From a virus, in IMG/VR virus record IMGVR_UViG_3300024518_000282, positions 1-25,866 of that record: DNA of 25,866 bases. The stretch is one strand, 5' to 3'. A model generated the notes under the pieces. That model was not told where the DNA came from. It saw nothing but the letters and a program-made list of their open reading frames with translations, and did not search any database. Position 1 is the stretch's first letter; every line of letters starts with the position of its first letter. This document shows, piece after piece, positions 22,392 to 25,866 of this stretch. The translations under genes and the position numbers were made by a program.

Positions 22392-24019
22392 AAAATTGTC
22401 AATCCACGATCCTCATCGTTGTAAATACTTCTTCCATCTTCACCACGTCCATCATCGTCAAGCATTGCCCTACCCAGAGCCATCACCAATGCAACTATCG
22501 GGTCGATACGTTGCAGGGAGTGTTTCTTGCTTGGTCGAATGTTTTGATTATTATCTGTTTCTATTGCCACGTTTGATGCACACCACCGCAATACAGGATG
22601 GTCGAAGTGGCACAACCTTCCTTCCGTAACCAACGCTTCAAGATAGTGACTCGGCTCAGTCATCGTCCTGAACGCCTGTGGCACTGCCGCCACAGGTACG
22701 CCTTCGTCCTCAAGTCTCTTCGCCACGAGTTTTGCATTCCACGGGTCAATCGCAACTTGTTGAACAGAAAATCTGGTACACGCATCCAAAACAGCTTGGA
22801 CGATGGTTTCATGGTCAATTGTCTCTCCCGGTGTTGTCAACATATCACCATCGTCATGCCACACGTCGTATGGCACACGATCTTCCCTAGCGCGTAAAAA
22901 CAGTCGTTCGTGTGGCAAGAATGTATTGGTGACGATTGCATACCTATCATCTTCCATTCGCACCACTAAAACTACGGCAGTGAGGTCGTGTCTTTCTGAA
23001 AGGTCAATACCAATCCAACACGGCAACCCTTCTGCTAATTCAATATCAAGATCTCCGTCCCTTGTACAAGAGTCCCACCGTTCCATAGAAATCCAACGGT
23101 CAGCTTGCTCAGTCCACCTGTTTAGGTATAGTCTCAAGAAAGAGTTTCTAAAACCGGGAACGTCTTTTGCCCTTTTGCATTCGCGTTCTAAAAATTCTGT
23201 GCCGATACTAATACCAAGGTTAGGATTTGCTTTTTTCCATGTTTCAGGATCTTCCCAATCGTCATCTACTCCTGCGGCGAATATTACTGGCAAGAATGCT
23301 GGATCTTCAATAATTCCATCCCGCACTTGTTCAGCGTACTTATGCACCTCATAACAAATTGTTGTTTGATCGTACCCAGCCGTAGTAATGCCGATTACGA
23401 GTGGTTGCCGTCTGGCTCCAGTTGAAGTGACCAAAGTGTCCCAAAGATCTCTATTCTTTTGGGTGTGCAATTCATCGAAGATAATTCCATGAGCATTAAA
23501 GCCATGTGCTGAATGTGCGTCTGCGGCTATACAGCGATATGTACTCTTTGTAGAGTCAACCATGATGGAGTTGCGATATAGGGTACACCTCTTGTCTAGG
23601 ATGTCATCACTTTGTACAAAGCCCTTTGCCACTTGGAACACAATGCCAGCCTGATCTCGGTCAGAAGCAGCACCATAAACTTCAGCCCCTGCCTCACCAT
23701 CTGCGGTCAAAAGATATAATGCTAATCCAGCAGCAAGGTGAGACTTCCCATTCTTGCGCGGAATCTCCATATAGGAAGTTCTGTACCGCCTAGATCCGTC
23801 ACGCCTCTTCCACCCAAACAAGTTCCCAACAATAGACTTTTGCCAATCCTCAAGCTCGAATGGCTTGCCATTAAATTTCCCTTTGCCATGACGAAGAAAT
23901 CTAGGAAAGAAGTCGATAGCGCGAATTGCCTCATCCTCATCGAACCAATGCCCCTCCTCTGCCGTTGCAGCAGGATCGTATCCGCCGGGCAATGCTTCTA
24001 GTTTTAGGCTAGTTGGCAA
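22388..24019 (-). CDS. Terminase large subunit
   Basis: ATPase-nuclease motor that packages DNA into proheads; 543 residues. Walker A is PRKNGKS at about 87-93, Walker B IIFDE at 179-183 (with ELHT following), then GITTAGYD, the coupling motif. The C-terminal RNase H-like nuclease is marked by WIGIDLSERHDLTAVVL near 325, a later VAIDPWNAKLV, and SLQRIDPIVALVMALG near the end. It begins with TTG at 24019, with AGGA 8 bases upstream, overlapping the small terminase stop by 11 bases; no ATG nearby fits. It belongs to the Terminase_1/HK97-like large subunit group, which usually packages from cos sites, but no cos site is visible here. Confidence 0.95.
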   Translation of the reverse strand: MPTSLKLEALPGGYDPAATAEEGHWFDEDEAIRAIDFFPRFLRHGKGKFNGKPFELEDWQKSIVGNLFGWKRRDGSRRYRTSYMEIPRKNGKSHLAAGLALYLLTADGEAGAEVYGAASDRDQAGIVFQVAKGFVQSDDILDKRCTLYRNSIMVDSTKSTYRCIAADAHSAHGFNAHGIIFDELHTQKNRDLWDTLVTSTGARRQPLVIGITTAGYDQTTICYEVHKYAEQVRDGIIEDPAFLPVIFAAGVDDDWEDPETWKKANPNLGISIGTEFLERECKRAKDVPGFRNSFLRLYLNRWTEQADRWISMERWDSCTRDGDLDIELAEGLPCWIGIDLSERHDLTAVVLVVRMEDDRYAIVTNTFLPHERLFLRAREDRVPYDVWHDDGDMLTTPGETIDHETIVQAVLDACTRFSVQQVAIDPWNAKLVAKRLEDEGVPVAAVPQAFRTMTEPSHYLEALVTEGRLCHFDHPVLRWCASNVAIETDNNQNIRPSKKHSLQRIDPIVALVMALGRAMLDDDGRGEDGRSIYNDEDRGLTIL

Positions 24020-24494
24020 AGTAGGATTCCTTCAATGCTTTGTTCGCATCTTTCTTTTTTCGTTCAGTTACAGGAACACGCACCCTAGATGATGGCGTTA
24101 AGCCAAATTCTGTCTCTAGCTTGATTAAGTCTTTGTTTAACGCCTCCACAATTCTGGAGTAAGGAGATCTAATTGGATCGCCTTTTGAGTTAATGAATAC
24201 ATCACCCTCTTTTGCAAGCACCTCTAGTGCATCAACATACCTAACATAAGTCATACATAGCCGAGCCAGTGCTTCTCCATCAACTGATGAGATAACACCA
24301 ATCTCTAGCAACTCTTTAACTAGCCTTCTCCACTGATATTTGGCTCTCCGTCCACTGACCCATGTCGGCATCTTCGGTTCACCCGGATCTACCTCAACCT
24401 CATCAGCCCTGCCCGATCTAGTTTCATTAACCCATGTTGAACCAGAGAGTTTCAGCATTTGCTTTGGCTTTGGTTTTGGACCACGTTTACCCAT
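24009..24494 (-). CDS. Terminase small subunit (P27 family)
   Basis: The protein has 161 residues. It opens with GKRGPKPKPKQMLKLSG, the classic P27-family N-terminus, followed by PGEPKMPTWVSGRRAKYQWRRLV and VDGEALARLCMTYVRYVDA, and a VNSKGDPIRSPYSRIVEALN-like block. The small subunit recognises phage DNA and regulates the large subunit. Start 24494 was chosen because GGAG lies 9 bases upstream and the start is embedded in the HNH stop (ATGGGTAA); an ATG at 24536 has no ribosome binding site. Its stop overlaps the large terminase start. Confidence 0.92.
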   Translation of the reverse strand: MGKRGPKPKPKQMLKLSGSTWVNETRSGRADEVEVDPGEPKMPTWVSGRRAKYQWRRLVKELLEIGVISSVDGEALARLCMTYVRYVDALEVLAKEGDVFINSKGDPIRSPYSRIVEALNKDLIKLETEFGLTPSSRVRVPVTERKKKDANKALKESYFAN

Positions 24495-25269
24495 AGATAA
24501 TTTCTCCGATTTCAATCTGTTCTTTATTCTTGCCATAACGCTTGATGTAGGCAGCCTTGTTTGCGTACCAAGCGTTGATTACTGTTTCCAGCTTTCTATT
24601 GTTTTCTTTTTCTGCCTCTTGAAGTGCAGCATCTTGGCCATTGTCAATAATAATTAACTTCCCGCCAGTTTCTTCTGCAAGGTCATTCGCTCCTGCATAG
24701 TCAGTCAGAATTATAAATGCCTTCCTTTTCTCACTGATTCTCTTAGAGTGTTTCACAACAACCTCTCTAATAGACATGCCAAGCGTAATGTCCTTTGGAT
24801 CAACAGGTATCACAGCAGCCATAACCTTATCCCAATCAAAGACAATATCATTACGGCGTATCTGAGAATAGACATACGCTCTTTTTCCTGCATAGGGTGG
24901 CCCATTCACAATACGAATGTTATCGTGATTTCTTTCTTCGTTTCCTGCATCTCGAATCGTTTTCTTTTGATGACACTCTCGGCAGATACCCTGAAGGTTC
25001 TCTCTGTCGTTTCCACCGTCATCACATTTCGGGATTATGTGATCTACTTCCTCAGATGGATTATTCTTACAAACCATGCAAAACGGCTCTTCAGCAAGAA
25101 CCATCTTTCGCAACCGCCTCCACGCAACACCATATCCACGCTTATGCGCGGATAGGTGTCTACGTGGCTCTTCTCCAACAACCTTTTTCTTCGCACCATG
25201 AGATTCACATTTGCGGCTTCCATCAACCGCGAGGTGGTTACAGCCAGCATGTGTACAAAAGGTTCTCAT
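24487..25269 (-). CDS. HNH endonuclease fused to a P-loop domain
   Basis: The protein has 260 residues. The N-terminus has a small zinc knuckle (C5, C10, C21, H24). The HNH nuclease follows: zinc pairs C64/C67 and C96/C99, and VDHIIPKCDDGGNDRENLQGICRECH containing His77, Asn91 and His100. Residues 118-260 form a second domain beginning with IVNGPPYAGKRAYV, a Walker A-like GPPYAGKR, in which the last position is Arg rather than Ser/Thr, then a DWDKVMAAV strand. It resembles phage nucleotide-kinase-like AAA domains. HNH proteins next to terminase genes are often needed for cohesive-end cleavage by the packaging complex. The ATGA overlap with the preceding gene suggests coupled translation. Confidence 0.88.
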   Translation of the reverse strand: MRTFCTHAGCNHLAVDGSRKCESHGAKKKVVGEEPRRHLSAHKRGYGVAWRRLRKMVLAEEPFCMVCKNNPSEEVDHIIPKCDDGGNDRENLQGICRECHQKKTIRDAGNEERNHDNIRIVNGPPYAGKRAYVYSQIRRNDIVFDWDKVMAAVIPVDPKDITLGMSIREVVVKHSKRISEKRKAFIILTDYAGANDLAEETGGKLIIIDNGQDAALQEAEKENNRKLETVINAWYANKAAYIKRYGKNKEQIEIGEIIYG

Positions 25270-25568
25270 TCCTTATTCTCGTTCTCGTTCTCGTCCAGTT
25301 TCTTTTTCATATTGACATCATCAAGTTTTTTAATCGATGCACCGCCTTGCATGGCAATTACGCCATACACGTTCTTGGCAGACTCAATCCATGCGCTCTT
25401 TAGCCATTCGTGCAATTCATTCCACTCAGCAGATTCTGAGTCTGTGTGGAGTTCAACACGATCCTTCATTGTCCTGAATGCAACCAAGGCACATGACTCC
25501 AACAACGATTCTGTTGGCGGTGGTATTTTTGCCATCCGATAGTCAATCTGTATAGCCTCAACAGCCAT
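25266..25568 (-). CDS. Small acidic protein of unknown function
   Basis: The protein has 100 residues and I do not recognise it. It is helical and charged, with HTDSESAEWNELHEWLKSAW in the middle and an extreme C-terminal repeat of Asp/Glu-Asn (DENENENKE) encoded by a six-base tandem repeat. Start 25568 was preferred because it overlaps the upstream 36-codon ORF as TGATG; no good ribosome binding site precedes it, so translation may depend on that coupling. A later in-frame ATG at 25535 is an alternative. The stop overlaps the HNH gene by ATGA. It lies upstream of the packaging genes. Confidence 0.6.
   Translation of the reverse strand: MAVEAIQIDYRMAKIPPPTESLLESCALVAFRTMKDRVELHTDSESAEWNELHEWLKSAWIESAKNVYGVIAMQGGASIKKLDDVNMKKKLDENENENKE
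25276..25293. repeat. TTCTCG hexamer, three tandem copies
   Basis: Three exact copies on the + strand encode the alternating Glu/Asn tail of the small acidic protein. Copy-number change would alter tail length in steps of two residues without frameshift. Confidence 0.85.
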
Positions 25569-25681
25569 CAATCATTAAAGAACCGTGTAAGCCATGTTCT
25601 ACAAGACCACACACCCGCAACAAACCCAGCACCACAGCACATAACCGACCACCACGTTGTTCCTAAAAAATCAGCCATCAC
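25568..25681 (-). CDS. Tiny ORF, possible membrane peptide
   Basis: This ORF is too short for usual gene callers: 37 codons from a GTG at 25681 (GGAG 6 bases upstream) or 36 from the adjoining ATG at 25678. The translation begins MADFLGTTWWSVMCCGAG and is hydrophobic around residues 5-25 (WWSVMCCGAGFVAGVW), followed by a basic/aromatic end (TWLTRFFND). It could be a single-pass membrane peptide such as a small holin-like protein, but there is no lysis gene beside it. It overlaps the next gene by TGATG, which favours real translation. Confidence 0.45.
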   Translation of the reverse strand: MMADFLGTTWWSVMCCGAGFVAGVWSCRTWLTRFFND

Positions 25682-25690
25682 ATTTGTCTC

Positions 25691-25762
25691 CTAACAAATT
25701 CTAACAATCCATTCAGCACAATCAATAATAACGATAATTCTAGCCCAAAACAACATTCTCAT
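25691..25762 (-). CDS. Tiny hydrophobic ORF (23 residues)
   Basis: This ORF begins with ATG at 25762 in an ATGA overlap with the preceding partial gene and has GGAG 6 bases upstream. The 23-residue product (MRMLFWARIIVIIDCAEWIV and three more) is hydrophobic and could be a membrane peptide. The good start signals and tight packing support translation; the small size leaves doubt. Confidence 0.4.
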   Translation of the reverse strand: MRMLFWARIIVIIDCAEWIVRIC

Positions 25763-25866
25763 GATCTTCTCCAAGCAGAGTCGTATGCGGGGTCACTTGC
25801 TCTCCTAGCAGCAATCGCCTCGCGTGGTGATGTGTTTCGATTCGGGTCAATAGACTCTTTATCTAA
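25759..25866 (-). CDS. C-terminal end of an unknown gene, cut by the window edge
   Basis: Only the last 35 codons are inside the window; the start lies beyond position 25866. The visible end is charged and helical (NTSPREAIAARRASDPAYDS and then AWRRS) with no recognisable motif. Its stop overlaps the 23-codon ORF start by ATGA. It belongs to the cluster of small genes preceding the HNH and terminase genes. Confidence 0.5.
   Translation of the reverse strand, partial: LDKESIDPNRNTSPREAIAARRASDPAYDSAWRRS

Noticed and set aside
1-25866. CRISPR array, tRNA genes, integrase or transposase
   Set aside because: No regularly spaced repeats, tRNA-like clover-leaf ends, or recombinase/transposase motifs were seen in any of the plausible reading frames.

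Overview
This window is part of a tailed double-stranded DNA phage (or prophage-like) genome. It looks like a siphovirus with an HK97-type head and a long non-contractile tail. Every gene I can support is on the minus strand, so transcription runs from the right end to the left. Genes are packed very tightly: most neighbours share ATGA, GTGA, TTGA, TGATG or TAATG stop/start overlaps. No integrase, tRNA, rRNA, CRISPR array or insertion sequence is visible. The host cannot be named. The composition is moderate-GC, and the tail-fibre-like proteins carry W-x-G and NW motifs plus a DNRLRE-type domain, which would suit an uncultured aquatic or environmental phage, but that is an inference.

Region 1, about 25866 to 17000 (transcribed first in this window): the end of an unknown gene, two tiny ORFs, a small acidic protein, an HNH endonuclease fused to a P-loop domain, P27-family small terminase, large terminase, HK97-type portal, prohead protease, major capsid protein, a small unknown protein, the head-tail connector, the head-closure protein and an HK97 gp10-like tail-completion protein.

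Region 2, about 17035 to 7008: DUF3168 tail terminator, major tail tube protein, a lambda G/GT-like pair of tail assembly chaperones joined by a predicted -1 ribosomal frameshift, the tape measure protein, then an accessory tail-tip block. That block holds two unknown proteins, a cysteine-rich protein, a zinc-binding protein and two related beta-rich fibre-like proteins. It ends with a metallophosphoesterase. No classical distal tail, baseplate hub or lysis gene is recognisable.

Region 3, about 7007 to 6744: the longest non-coding gap (about 260 bases), with several inverted and direct repeats. It separates the virion cassette from the replication and modification cassette and is the best candidate for a terminator, operator or origin.

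Region 4, about 6743 to 1: a Sak4-like RecA-fold ATPase, a DUF669-like single-strand-binding protein with an SSB-like acidic tip, a Gp157-family protein, a ParB-like protein with a zinc finger, a PAPS-reductase-like PP-loop protein, a C5-cytosine DNA methyltransferase, a DEAD/DEAH-type helicase and a small unknown protein. The first three form a recombination/replication group. The ParB, PAPS-reductase-like and methyltransferase genes form a coupled group that may act on DNA modification.

The most unusual signal is inside the methyltransferase gene. A second reading frame on the same strand is open for about 400 codons and, over positions 1984-2628, spells a repeat-rich sequence that looks like a genuine target-recognition region of phage cytosine methyltransferases. 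Both frames appear able to start from one ribosome binding site.
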